Shown piece after piece: positions 42,093 through 50,357 of a stretch of 64,000 nt of DNA; position 1 is the stretch's first letter; each line of letters starts with the position of its first letter. The notes beneath the pieces were generated by a model. The model made no database searches and was not told the DNA's origin. It saw only the letters and a program-made list of their open reading frames with translations. The DNA lies in assembly GCA_020630915.1 (NCBI GenBank), contig JAHDIF010000007.1:109101-173100 (forward strand). The letters run 5' to 3'. The translations under genes were made by a program, and so were the position numbers. This DNA is from Dokdonia sp. GTDB lineage: Bacteria > Bacteroidota > Bacteroidia > Flavobacteriales > Flavobacteriaceae.

Positions 42093-42935
42093 TTGAAAAA
42101 GATACTTGCAAAACTTTTGCCTAAGATCATAGGCAGCCAGATTAATACAATCTCTATTTGGTCTAAACGCGCTGCAGCACGTAAGGCTTTTTTAGTTTTT
42201 TGTACTCCACGAGGAGGCAGGATTAAAGAAGATCAAAAGACATTTCTTGACGATGCTAAAGATCAACAGATTAAGATACTTGATAATGTTACAGTGCAAA
42301 CCTATAGATGGGAAGGCTCCGGCCCTACTGTACTTCTCATACACGGCTGGGAAAGCAATGCCTATAGATGGTTTAAACTCGTAGAAGAGCTACAAGCAAA
42401 AAACTACAATATTATTGCCTTTGACGCACCAGGACACGGGAACTCTACCGGAAAAATTCTTAATGTCCCTCTTTATACTGCCTGTGTACAAACAGTTTCG
42501 GAACACTACAAACCTTATACACATATAGGCCACTCTATTGGCGGACTCACGACGGTATACCATTATTACAAGCATCAACCCGCTCACATTGAGAAGCTGG
42601 TCATTTTAGGAGCTGCATCAGAACTTTCGGTAATTATGAAGGATTACCAGCGCCTACTAGGAATGAAAAATGGTGTAATGAAGGCGCTAGACCATCTTAT
42701 ACAAGAACGGTTTGGGTTTAGCATAGACGAGTTTTCTGGATTTGCTTTCGCCAAAGCGATCACCATACCAGGACTTATCATTCACGACAAATTAGACAAA
42801 ATCACCCCAGTAGAAGCCTCGAGAGGGATCCACAAAAACTGGAAAAATAGCACGTATATTGAAACCAGTGGTCTAGGGCACTCACTCTATCAGGACGAGG
42901 TACGCCACCACATTCTTAAATTTATCGATTCATGA
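42093..42935 (+). CDS. Alpha/beta-fold hydrolase
   Basis: 280 residues from TTG 42093, 4 nt after the cupin stop; no upstream ATG exists. The oxyanion strand is VLLIHGWESNAYRW, the nucleophile elbow GHSIGG, the acid probably in LIIHDKLDKITP and the His in GLGHSLYQ. Substrate unknown. A variant of the 14-bp palindrome (42744-42757) is read as AFAKA. Overlaps the VOC gene as ATGA. Confidence 0.85.
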   Translation: MKKILAKLLPKIIGSQINTISIWSKRAAARKAFLVFCTPRGGRIKEDQKTFLDDAKDQQIKILDNVTVQTYRWEGSGPTVLLIHGWESNAYRWFKLVEELQAKNYNIIAFDAPGHGNSTGKILNVPLYTACVQTVSEHYKPYTHIGHSIGGLTTVYHYYKHQPAHIEKLVILGAASELSVIMKDYQRLLGMKNGVMKALDHLIQERFGFSIDEFSGFAFAKAITIPGLIIHDKLDKITPVEASRGIHKNWKNSTYIETSGLGHSLYQDEVRHHILKFIDS

Positions 42936-43354
42936 ACACAAAATTGAGACCTTTTCATCTTGCAATCCCAGTAGATAATGTGCAAAAAGCTAGGATATTT
43001 TACAGAGATGTTTTACAATTAGAAGAAGGCAGGAGCAGTGATCACTGGGTAGACTTTAATTTTTTTGGACACCAGTTAGTGATTCATTTTAAAGAAAAAA
43101 CTGATGCCACAGATACTCATAATGAAGTAGATGGGAAGGCGGTTCCTGTACCGCATTTTGGAGTTGTACTAGAATGGGGGGATTTTCACGCTTTCGCGAA
43201 AGCTATAGCACCACAGGTAACTTTTGTAATAGAACCTTATATCCGGTTTGAAGGTCTTTTAGGTGAGCAAGCCACGATGTTCTTTTATGATCCCTGCGGA
43301 AATGCGCTGGAGTTTAAAGCCTTTAAAGATGATAGTCAACTGTTTGCTAAGTAA
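42932..43354 (+). CDS. VOC-superfamily (glyoxalase-like) protein
   Basis: 140 residues with two beta-alpha-beta-beta-beta modules: RPFHLAIPVDNVQKARIFYR at the start and PHFGVVLEW...FFYDPCGNALEFKAF at the end. His and Glu at the usual metal positions suggest a metal-dependent enzyme. It overlaps the hydrolase gene by 4 nt. Specific function unknown. Confidence 0.83.
   Translation: MNTKLRPFHLAIPVDNVQKARIFYRDVLQLEEGRSSDHWVDFNFFGHQLVIHFKEKTDATDTHNEVDGKAVPVPHFGVVLEWGDFHAFAKAIAPQVTFVIEPYIRFEGLLGEQATMFFYDPCGNALEFKAFKDDSQLFAK
43190..43203. repeat. 14-bp palindrome in the VOC gene
   Basis: Exact copy, in frame as AFAKA (DFHAFAKAIAP). Confidence 0.9.
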
Positions 43355-43429
43355 AAGGCCCAATTATTGAATTTTTTTATCATTAAACGAAAATAAGTAT
43401 CTTCGGTTTTTAGAGTAACCATCACGTTT

Positions 43430-44173
43430 ATGCAAATTTTAGGCATTGATATAGGAGGAACTGGAATAAAAGGAGCTCCTGTAGATTTAGACAAAGAAGA
43501 TTATATTGCCCCACGTTTTAGAATACCCACACCACAACCTGCGACACCAGAAGCCGTGGCACAATGTGTACAAGAACTAGTAGACCATTTTGATTGGAAA
43601 GGTCCTATAGGTTTTGGTTTTCCTACAGTAATTGTAAACGGAAAGGCTAGAGCTTATGGCAATATGGATCCTAGCTGGCTAAATGTACAAATAGATCAAT
43701 TATTTGAACAAAAAACGGGCCTCCCCTGCACAGTAATAAATGATGCAGATGCCGCTGCACTCGCCGAAGTAAAATACGGAGCAGGAAAAGGCCTTAAAGG
43801 TCTTGTAGCTGTAATCACTGTAGGCACAGGAATAGGAAGTGGTCTTTTTTATAATGGTACTCTCATTCCAAATTTTGAATTTGGTAGAATACCCTATAAA
43901 AACAAGCCTATAGAAAAGTATGCAGCAAATTCTGTGAGAAAAAAACAAGATCTCTCTTATGAAGAGTGGGCAGATCGTTTTGACTTTTTCTTACAGCAAG
44001 TAGAGCTTGTATGCACGCCAGACCACTACATTATAGGTGGTGGCATCAGTAAGAAGATGGATTTATTTGCTCATAAGCTTACCACACAAATCCCAATTAC
44101 GGCTGCCCAAACTAAAAATCACGCAGGATTAATTGGTGCTGCGCATGCAGCTATGTTGCGTATTAAAGAATAG
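43430..44173 (+). CDS. ROK-family glucokinase, polyphosphate-glucokinase type
   Basis: 247 residues. The ATP/polyphosphate motif GIDIGGTGIKGAPVD is at the start and VITVGTGIGSGLFYNG is the sugar-phosphorylation signature. The length and the GTGIKGAPV sequence fit bacterial polyphosphate--glucose phosphotransferase better than ATP glucokinases, but the phosphoryl donor is not certain. It stands alone before the convergent folD. Confidence 0.85.
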   Translation: MQILGIDIGGTGIKGAPVDLDKEDYIAPRFRIPTPQPATPEAVAQCVQELVDHFDWKGPIGFGFPTVIVNGKARAYGNMDPSWLNVQIDQLFEQKTGLPCTVINDADAAALAEVKYGAGKGLKGLVAVITVGTGIGSGLFYNGTLIPNFEFGRIPYKNKPIEKYAANSVRKKQDLSYEEWADRFDFFLQQVELVCTPDHYIIGGGISKKMDLFAHKLTTQIPITAAQTKNHAGLIGAAHAAMLRIKE

Positions 44174-44189
44174 AGGACCTTATTTTTTA

Positions 44190-45068
44190 TTAAGCTCTGT
44201 GACGCTCGCAAGCAAGTAGTGTATTCTTAAGGAGCATAGCAATAGTCATAGGTCCAACGCCACCAGGAACAGGTGTAATATAAGATGCTTTCTTACTTAC
44301 GTTTTCAAAATCTACATCGCCTGTAATATAATAACCGCGCTCCCTAGTTTCGTCTGGTACTCTCGTGATTCCTACATCAATAATCACAGCATCGTCTTTC
44401 ACCATTTCTGCCTTTAAAAAACCAGGAACTCCTAGCGCAGTAATAATGATGTCTGCCTGAGAAGTAATTTGTGTAATATTTTTTGTATGACTATGGGTAA
44501 GAGTCACTGTAGAATTACCTGGGAAACCTTTACGTCCCATTAGGATACTCATTGGGCGACCAACGATATGGCTCCTTCCAATAACTACGGTGTGTTTACC
44601 CTTTGTTGATACATCATACCTTTCTAACAATTCTAAAATGCCAAAAGGTGTGGCTGGAATAAACGTACTCATATCAAGCGCCATCTTTCCAAAATTAGTT
44701 GGGTGGAATCCATCTACATCTTTACAGGGATCTACTGCTAGGAGTACTTTTTGAGTATCTATTTGAGGCGGTAATGGCAACTGCACGATAAAACCATCTA
44801 TCTCTGGATTATCATTAAGCTCGTGAATTTTATCTAACAATTCTATTTGACTGGTTGTACTAGACATCTTTACGAGAGTAGACTCAAACCCTACACGCTC
44901 GCAAGCACGTACTTTACTCCCTACATAGGTTAAGCTGGCTCCATCATTACCTACAATAATAGCAGCTAGATGAGGTACTTTCTCCCCGTTTGCCTTCATT
45001 TTTGAAACCTCGGCTTTGATTTCTTCTTTTATGTCGTTAGATGTCTTTTTTCCGTCTAGAATTGTCAT
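44190..45068 (-). CDS. folD: Methylenetetrahydrofolate dehydrogenase/cyclohydrolase
   Basis: Bifunctional one-carbon enzyme producing 10-formyl-THF and NADPH. 292 residues with the catalytic Lys in TYVGSKVRACERVG, the NADP loop VVIGRSHIVGRPMS and the C-terminal TPVPGGVGPMTIAML. It lies 35 nt behind ffh and is probably cotranscribed with it. Confidence 0.97.
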   Translation of the reverse strand: MTILDGKKTSNDIKEEIKAEVSKMKANGEKVPHLAAIIVGNDGASLTYVGSKVRACERVGFESTLVKMSSTTSQIELLDKIHELNDNPEIDGFIVQLPLPPQIDTQKVLLAVDPCKDVDGFHPTNFGKMALDMSTFIPATPFGILELLERYDVSTKGKHTVVIGRSHIVGRPMSILMGRKGFPGNSTVTLTHSHTKNITQITSQADIIITALGVPGFLKAEMVKDDAVIIDVGITRVPDETRERGYYITGDVDFENVSKKASYITPVPGGVGPMTIAMLLKNTLLACERHRA

Positions 45069-45103
45069 TAGATCGCTTTTATATCGAGTTTATCTTGTAA
45101 TCA

Positions 45104-46435
45104 TTATCGTTGCATGCGGCTCATGGCCTGCATCATTTTACGGCCGCCGCCGCCTTGCATCATCTTCATCATCTTACTCATCTGGTTAAACTGCTTGAGC
45201 AATTGATTTACCTGCTGTACAGAAGTTCCGGACCCTTTTCCTATACGCTTTTTACGACTTGCGTTAATAGATGCTGGATTGGTGCGCTCGCTAGGCGTCA
45301 TAGAATGGATAATAGCTTCTATGTGTTTAAAAGCATCATCATCTATATCTATATTTTTCATCATTTTACCTGCACCTGGGATCATACCCATCAGGTCTTT
45401 CATATTACCCATTTTCTTGACCTGCTGGATTTGCTTTAAGAAATCGTCAAAACCAAACTGGTTTTTTGCAATTTTCTTTTGGAGCTTTCTAGCCTCTTCC
45501 TCATCAAACTGCTCTTGAGCTCTCTCCACAAGAGAAACCACATCTCCCATCCCAAGGATACGATCTGCCATACGAGAAGGGTAGAAAATATCAATAGCTT
45601 CCATTTTTTCTCCAGTACCTATAAATTTAATAGGCTTATCGACTACAGATTTAATGGATATGGCAGCTCCACCACGAGTATCTCCATCTAATTTTGTGAG
45701 GATTACCCCATCAAAATTAAGAATATCATTAAAGGCTTTAGCCGTATTTACCGCATCTTGCCCCGTCATAGCATCTACAACGAAGAGCGTTTCTTGAGGC
45801 TCTATTGCTTTGTGGATGTTAGCAATCTCAGTCATCATTGCTTCATCTACGGCAAGACGTCCTGCAGTATCTACTATGACAACGTTGTGTCCGTTTGCTT
45901 TCGCGAAAGCGATACCATCTTGAGCAATTTTTACAGGATCATTTGTATCACGATCAGAATATACATCTACTTTTATGGCGTCACCTACTATGTGCAACTG
46001 ATCAATCGCTGCTGGACGATAGACGTCACAGGCTACTAATAAAGGTTTCTTTGTTTTTTTGGTCTTAAGGAAATTTGCCAGTTTACCCGAAAAAGTAGTT
46101 TTACCCGACCCTTGTAATCCAGACATTAAGATAACGCTAGGCGTTCCAGAAAGGTTGATACCCGCAGCGTCACCGCCCATAAGTTCGGCAAGTTCATCCT
46201 TGACTATTTTAGTAAGAAGTTGCCCTGGTTGCAGTGTTGTCAATACATTCTGACCAATGGCCTTCTCTTTTACTTTATTAGTAAAGTCTTTTGCGGTCTT
46301 AAAGTTTACATCGGCATCAATTAGTGCGCGACGAATTTCTTTTAAAGTTTCGGCAACATTTACTTCTGTAATGCTCCCATGTCCTTTAAGAACGTGAAAC
46401 GCTTTATCTAACTTATCACTTAAATTATCAAACAT
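45104..46435 (-). CDS. ffh: Signal recognition particle protein
   Basis: GTPase that delivers membrane-protein ribosomes to FtsY. 443 residues: N domain, G domain with GLQGSGKTTFSGKLA (P-loop), VDTAGRLAVDEAMM and TKLDGDTRGGA, and a Met-rich M domain (MSKMMKMMQGGGGRKMMQAM) that binds 4.5S RNA and signal peptides. The RNA gene is not in the window. The palindrome at 45897 is read as AFAKA in the G domain. Confidence 0.97.
   Translation of the reverse strand: MFDNLSDKLDKAFHVLKGHGSITEVNVAETLKEIRRALIDADVNFKTAKDFTNKVKEKAIGQNVLTTLQPGQLLTKIVKDELAELMGGDAAGINLSGTPSVILMSGLQGSGKTTFSGKLANFLKTKKTKKPLLVACDVYRPAAIDQLHIVGDAIKVDVYSDRDTNDPVKIAQDGIAFAKANGHNVVIVDTAGRLAVDEAMMTEIANIHKAIEPQETLFVVDAMTGQDAVNTAKAFNDILNFDGVILTKLDGDTRGGAAISIKSVVDKPIKFIGTGEKMEAIDIFYPSRMADRILGMGDVVSLVERAQEQFDEEEARKLQKKIAKNQFGFDDFLKQIQQVKKMGNMKDLMGMIPGAGKMMKNIDIDDDAFKHIEAIIHSMTPSERTNPASINASRKKRIGKGSGTSVQQVNQLLKQFNQMSKMMKMMQGGGGRKMMQAMSRMQR
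45897..45910. repeat. 14-bp palindrome in ffh
   Basis: Exact copy, in frame as AFAKA (GIAFAKANGH), a helix just before the VDTAG strand. Confidence 0.9.
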
Positions 46436-46537
46436 AGTCTTTCCTTAATTTTCAAGACTACAAATTTACTAATTTGAGACGGTTTACCACAGTATTAATA
46501 GCACGATTGCTCAACATTAAAGCTTAACAAAAACAAA

Positions 46538-46569
46538 AAAAGGCTAGCATATGTTCCTGATAGCCTTTT
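46538..46569 (-). terminator. Terminator of the 361-residue lipoprotein gene
   Basis: 9-bp stem AAAAGGCTA/TAGCCTTTT with a 14-nt loop. On the minus strand it continues into TTTGTTTT. Confidence 0.75.
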
Positions 46570-46602
46570 ACAATTAAATTAGTTGGATTCATATTTCAAA
46601 AA

Positions 46603-47688
46603 TCACTCGCAAAAAACAGCCTCTAAAGTGATTGTTACTATGGAAAATTCTTGAGTCTCCGGATTTTCTATTCTTACATATAGTTCTTCTGGATTGATTG
46701 CATTTACATAAACTGCATTAGTATTTATCTGATTTACAGCAACCTCTGCATCTGCCAAAGTCATATAAAAACCAAGATTCCATTCTATAGGTGGTGGTAG
46801 TTCTCCTGTAACGTCATCTATTTCGGGTTGAGGAGCTGCCATCACGATAATACAATCTTTGTAAGCAGGTAGATCAAAGTTTGCTATGCCTGGTTGATTA
46901 TCGAGCTCGCACTCTGTAAATGTAAGAGTCGTACAATAATTTTCTTCTTCACATTCTCTTACTAGGTTAAACCTGTCTCCAAGATCATTTTCTAGTTCTA
47001 TTAGTTCAGAGCTGTAGGCGTCTATCTTCCAATCAAAATTCCAATCTAAACTAATATCTTCTTGATTATCTATATTGATATTGAGGTGTAACTCATCTTC
47101 TATAAAGTATATAATCCAATTACCATCATAGGCAATGCCGCGGTGGTAAAAAATGACAGTCCCATCTCCATTTACATCATATACCGCATCTATATAAGTA
47201 CTATATACCAGGTCATCAGGAATTGACACCTCCCAAACACATTCTTTTATGATACTACTGCATTGTCCTATCACCTCTTCTTGAAACTCTTCTTTGCAGG
47301 CCGCAATAACATCCTGCAATTCTTCTGGAGTCTCTACCTCAAATGTAGACCCATCTTCTAGCTCACTTGTAATAGGAAAACTCAATCCTATAGAATATCC
47401 ATCTGCAAGGCTTTCCAATAATTGGTAGAATTCTTGATCATTAGAGACTACTTGAGATGTGTCTTCTTGCCCATCATTATTATATATTGCCACCGTAAAG
47501 GAATACATAAATTCAATACACGTAAGGTCTGAATCATTTTCAGTCACATCCCCTAAGAGATCAAAAAGCTCAGAATCTTTGGCAATTAAATCTAACGTAA
47601 AAAATAAGTTATCATCTACATCTTCATTATCACAACTAATCGTTGTAACTAATAACAATAGGACAATAAAAAGAGATTTAAATTTCAT
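46603..47688 (-). CDS. Lipoprotein of unknown function, divergent from the ECF operon
   Basis: 361 residues with lipobox LLVTTISC. It is acidic, with six to ten cysteines in the mature part (LTCIEF, CKEEF, QCSSIIKECVWE, CEEENYCTTLTFTECE), a pattern of possible disulfides. No domain recognised. Its promoter region mirrors that of the ECF sigma gene, sharing the inverted repeat at 47737-47779, so it may belong to the same regulon. It has its own terminator. Confidence 0.72.
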   Translation of the reverse strand: MKFKSLFIVLLLLVTTISCDNEDVDDNLFFTLDLIAKDSELFDLLGDVTENDSDLTCIEFMYSFTVAIYNNDGQEDTSQVVSNDQEFYQLLESLADGYSIGLSFPITSELEDGSTFEVETPEELQDVIAACKEEFQEEVIGQCSSIIKECVWEVSIPDDLVYSTYIDAVYDVNGDGTVIFYHRGIAYDGNWIIYFIEDELHLNINIDNQEDISLDWNFDWKIDAYSSELIELENDLGDRFNLVRECEEENYCTTLTFTECELDNQPGIANFDLPAYKDCIIVMAAPQPEIDDVTGELPPPIEWNLGFYMTLADAEVAVNQINTNAVYVNAINPEELYVRIENPETQEFSIVTITLEAVFCE

Positions 47689-47718
47689 AATAGTTGTTTT
47701 AACTTGTTCTTTCTTATC

Positions 47719-47800
47719 AATCTAAAAAGTAACTATAAGGTTGCGTCAAGTTTATTTTTTTAAATTGAGACGCAACCTTTTTCTTTTTAAATAGATATAC
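47719..47800. promoter_or_regulatory. Mirror-image promoter elements between the lipoprotein and ECF genes
   Basis: Inverted repeat AAGGTTGCGTC (47737-47747) / GACGCAACCTT (47769-47779). On each strand GCAACC is followed exactly 15 nt later by AGAT, so the repeat reads as two back-to-back -35-like elements with matching -10-like ones. A hairpin acting in RNA is the alternative. Confidence 0.55.
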
Positions 47801-47833
47801 TAACTAAAGAAACTGGGAAAACAACCAACTACT

Positions 47834-48379
47834 GTGGAATTAATCCAACTAATTAATGATTGTAAAAAAGGTAAGATCAAGGCTCAAGAAGCTCTGTTTA
47901 CCAATTACAAGGATCTAGTCTACACAACCTCATTAAAATACTGTGGCAGCAAACAAGAAGCAGAAGACCACGTGCACGATGTCTTTATAGTCTTATTTAA
48001 TACGATAAAAAAATATAAGCCTACGGGATCTTTTGAAGGGTGGATAAAAAGAATAACCGTTTATAAGGCTATTGATAAATATAAAAAAAGAAGGGTTGTA
48101 GACAAGCCATATGTTTTAGAAGGTGAGTTGCAATCTGTACATATAAACGATAAGGAATTAGATATTCCATTGGAAGTAATTTTTAATGCCATTCAAGAGT
48201 TACCGGAGAGGTATCGATTAGTATTTAGTTTATACCAACTAGATGATTTTTCACATAAAGAGATCGCCAAGATATTATCAATCTCTACTGGAACCTCAAA
48301 ATCTAACCTTCATAGAGCAAAGCAATTACTTAAGAAAAAATTAGCATCAGTAGTAGATATAACAATACCTCAGTCATAG
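47834..48379 (+). CDS. ECF-type RNA polymerase sigma factor
   Basis: 181 residues from GTG 47834. Region 2 spans NYKDLVYTTSLKYCGSKQEA...VHDVFIVLFNTIKKY and region 4 spans NAIQELPERYRLVFSLYQLD followed by the HTH (SHKEIAKILSISTGTSKSNL). It fits group-specific Bacteroidetes ECF factors. The putative anti-sigma gene starts 4 nt downstream of its stop codon. Confidence 0.9.
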   Translation: MELIQLINDCKKGKIKAQEALFTNYKDLVYTTSLKYCGSKQEAEDHVHDVFIVLFNTIKKYKPTGSFEGWIKRITVYKAIDKYKKRRVVDKPYVLEGELQSVHINDKELDIPLEVIFNAIQELPERYRLVFSLYQLDDFSHKEIAKILSISTGTSKSNLHRAKQLLKKKLASVVDITIPQS

Positions 48380-48383
48380 TGTT

Positions 48384-48998
48384 ATGGAAAGTCAAAAGGA
48401 AATAGGAAGAAGTATAAAAGAGAAATTGGACGGCAACAAAGCGACTCTAGAAGCGCCAGTTTGGGAGCGTATTCAAGAAACTTTGCAAAAAGAGAAACGA
48501 AGAAGATTACTTTTTAATTGGTCCTTAAACGGGCTTATAATTTTATGTACAATAGGTGGTTTTGCTTTGCTAACAACAACCAATAGTGAAGAAAAAGAGA
48601 TGTTCGTAGATACAAACACAAGATCCAAAATTAAAAAAATAGAAACCTCTGAGCAAAATAAAAAAGAGGTTGTTGTTCCTATTCTCGAAAAAGCTGACCC
48701 ACAACTCTATGAAACAAAAGAGACCATTCTAGCCATTAACAAGGTAGATAATCCTTCGACATCAAAAGAGGTAGAAATCCCAAATGATTCGAAAAAAAAC
48801 ATGAAAGTAAAAGAAATTTCTAAACCTCAAGTGAAAGAAACCTCTACAGATAATTCGGAAGAAACTTCTGCTACAAGAACAGAAACTATGTACTATTATT
48901 ATAATAGTAAAGACGGACAGGAAGTTACAAGCAAAAACAAAAAGGTTATAGACTCTACAGTACAAGCAAATTCTATTAAAAAAGATTCATTACACTAG
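48384..48998 (+). CDS. Putative anti-sigma factor, single-pass membrane protein
   Basis: 204 residues: a cytoplasmic helical N-terminus of about 53 residues (SQKEIGRSIKEKLDGNKATL, PVWERIQETLQKEKRRR), one membrane segment (residues 54-66, LNGLIILCTIGGF), and a charged Lys/Glu/Ser/Thr-rich outer part. The anti-sigma call rests on topology and position right behind the ECF gene, not on a recognised domain. Confidence 0.65.
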   Translation: MESQKEIGRSIKEKLDGNKATLEAPVWERIQETLQKEKRRRLLFNWSLNGLIILCTIGGFALLTTTNSEEKEMFVDTNTRSKIKKIETSEQNKKEVVVPILEKADPQLYETKETILAINKVDNPSTSKEVEIPNDSKKNMKVKEISKPQVKETSTDNSEETSATRTETMYYYYNSKDGQEVTSKNKKVIDSTVQANSIKKDSLH

Positions 48999-49090
48999 TT
49001 TACTCGATAAACAGACTAGTTCCCTAATGCATTGTTTTTTCAACAAATAAGTGTGTTTACTTTTAAGGAAGTAAATAAAAACATACTATT

Positions 49091-49717
49091 ATGAAAACGA
49101 TTCTTTTTTATGCATTTCTACTAGCAGGAAGTACGATTACTTTTTCTCAAAACGATCAAGACGTACAAACACAAACAATTAAATTAGAAGATTTTATAAC
49201 CTACTCAGCAGCATATGAAGCTTCAGAAATAGATCACAAACTATATCTAGCGGTAGAAGTAGGTGTCAATGGATTTGAAGCAGAACAACGGTTCTACCTC
49301 GAACAAGGCATAAAGCTACTTTCCAAAAGACTACCAGAAACTAGCTTCCTTGCAATAGGAACTTATGGAGGTTATGGCACAATACTGCAGCCGTATACCC
49401 CATTAGATCAACTCTCAAACATGAGTAACAGTATATTACAATCTCAGAATAACCAAGAACAGTTAGATGGTATTGATCTAGCCTTTCAAATGGCATTTTC
49501 ACAATATCAAGAAGGAGCAAACAATACTGTGCTTATTATAAGAAACAACATAACCTCAACGACCTTAGTTTCTAAAGGGGAGACAAACTCAAAAGCACTA
49601 AATAAACAAGAAACAAAAGAAAAAACCACTACTCATACCAATCAAAAATTAGGAGGTGCGATAGCTTTAACGGCTTTATCCATATTACCAGAAGTGCTAG
49701 ATATAATTAAAGATTAA
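49091..49717 (+). CDS. Exported protein with a degenerate von Willebrand A-like pattern
   Basis: 208 residues with a signal peptide ending TFSQ. The order LYLAVEVGVNGFEAEQRFYL, then LPETSFLAIGTYGG, then LDGIDLAFQMAF and NNTVLIIRNN resembles a vWA fold with the MIDAS DxSxS replaced (EVGVN). A hydrophobic C-terminal segment (GGAIALTALSILPEVLDII) may anchor it. The vWA idea is a pattern-based inference. Confidence 0.5.
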   Translation: MKTILFYAFLLAGSTITFSQNDQDVQTQTIKLEDFITYSAAYEASEIDHKLYLAVEVGVNGFEAEQRFYLEQGIKLLSKRLPETSFLAIGTYGGYGTILQPYTPLDQLSNMSNSILQSQNNQEQLDGIDLAFQMAFSQYQEGANNTVLIIRNNITSTTLVSKGETNSKALNKQETKEKTTTHTNQKLGGAIALTALSILPEVLDIIKD

Positions 49718-49785
49718 ATGTTTGGTACGCCTTTTGCCTTTAAAATTAGGAACTAAATATGCATCTTTGTAAAAAATCATAGAAA

Positions 49786-50268
49786 ATGAAGTCTTTATTG
49801 TTAGTGTTGCTTTGTGCTATATCTTTCGTTTTTGAAGGGACAAGTCAGAATGTAGGTAATCAATTCATTCAGCCAGGTCAAGCTGGATATAGTCCAGGTC
49901 CTAGAACAAGAGAAGCTGGAGAACCCGCACCTCCAGACGTCAATATCTTAAGTCAAGAACGAGCAGATATGTATCAAGAAATCTTGAGCATAGATGATTT
50001 TCAAAAAGAAGTTCTTAAAACATTTCTCAAAGACTATTATGGGAAATCCTCTGCAATTGCTTTTGATGTAAACTTAAAATTTGAGGACAAGCAAAAAGCA
50101 ATCAATCAAGAGAAAAAAACTTTAGAAAAAAACCTTCTCGATGTCTTTTCTCCAGACCAAGTAGAGGCGATATTAAATGAAGAACAATTTGGCTCCAAAA
50201 CCAAAGAGTATAAAAAAGAAAAGAAAAAAGAGAAGAGAAAAAAAAGGAAAAAGAATAAGGATAACTAA
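49786..50268 (+). CDS. Small exported protein with a basic C-terminus
   Basis: 160 residues with a signal peptide ending FEGTSQ, a Pro/Gly-rich stretch, a helical middle (FQKEVLKTFLKDYYGKSSAI...EDKQKAINQEKKTLEKNLLD) and a final 25 residues that are almost all Lys/Arg. The helical part is reminiscent of Spy/CpxP-type periplasmic proteins, without a clear motif. Last gene of the ECF locus, closed by a terminator. Confidence 0.6.
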   Translation: MKSLLLVLLCAISFVFEGTSQNVGNQFIQPGQAGYSPGPRTREAGEPAPPDVNILSQERADMYQEILSIDDFQKEVLKTFLKDYYGKSSAIAFDVNLKFEDKQKAINQEKKTLEKNLLDVFSPDQVEAILNEEQFGSKTKEYKKEKKKEKRKKRKKNKDN

Positions 50269-50293
50269 TATTCTTTTTCCAATTCAATAATAG

Positions 50294-50324
50294 AAAAGGA
50301 TGCTCATTTTGAGCATCCTTTTTT
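50294..50324 (+). terminator. Terminator of the ECF locus
   Basis: 12-bp stem AAAAGGATGCTC/GAGCATCCTTTT, a 5-nt loop and a T-tract. Confidence 0.92.
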
Positions 50325-50357
50325 ACTTTATATTTACTAGAGCATAAAACAACACTC

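Noticed and set aside
45110..46253. Several plus-strand ORFs opposite ffh
   Set aside because: They are shadows of the highly conserved ffh gene; low-complexity His/Met codons of the M domain create open frames.
47737..47779. Inverted repeat read simply as a rho-independent terminator
   Set aside because: It lies between the 5' ends of divergent genes, where no transcript needs ending. The matched GCAACC-N15-AGAT on both strands favours promoter elements, though a leader hairpin is not excluded.
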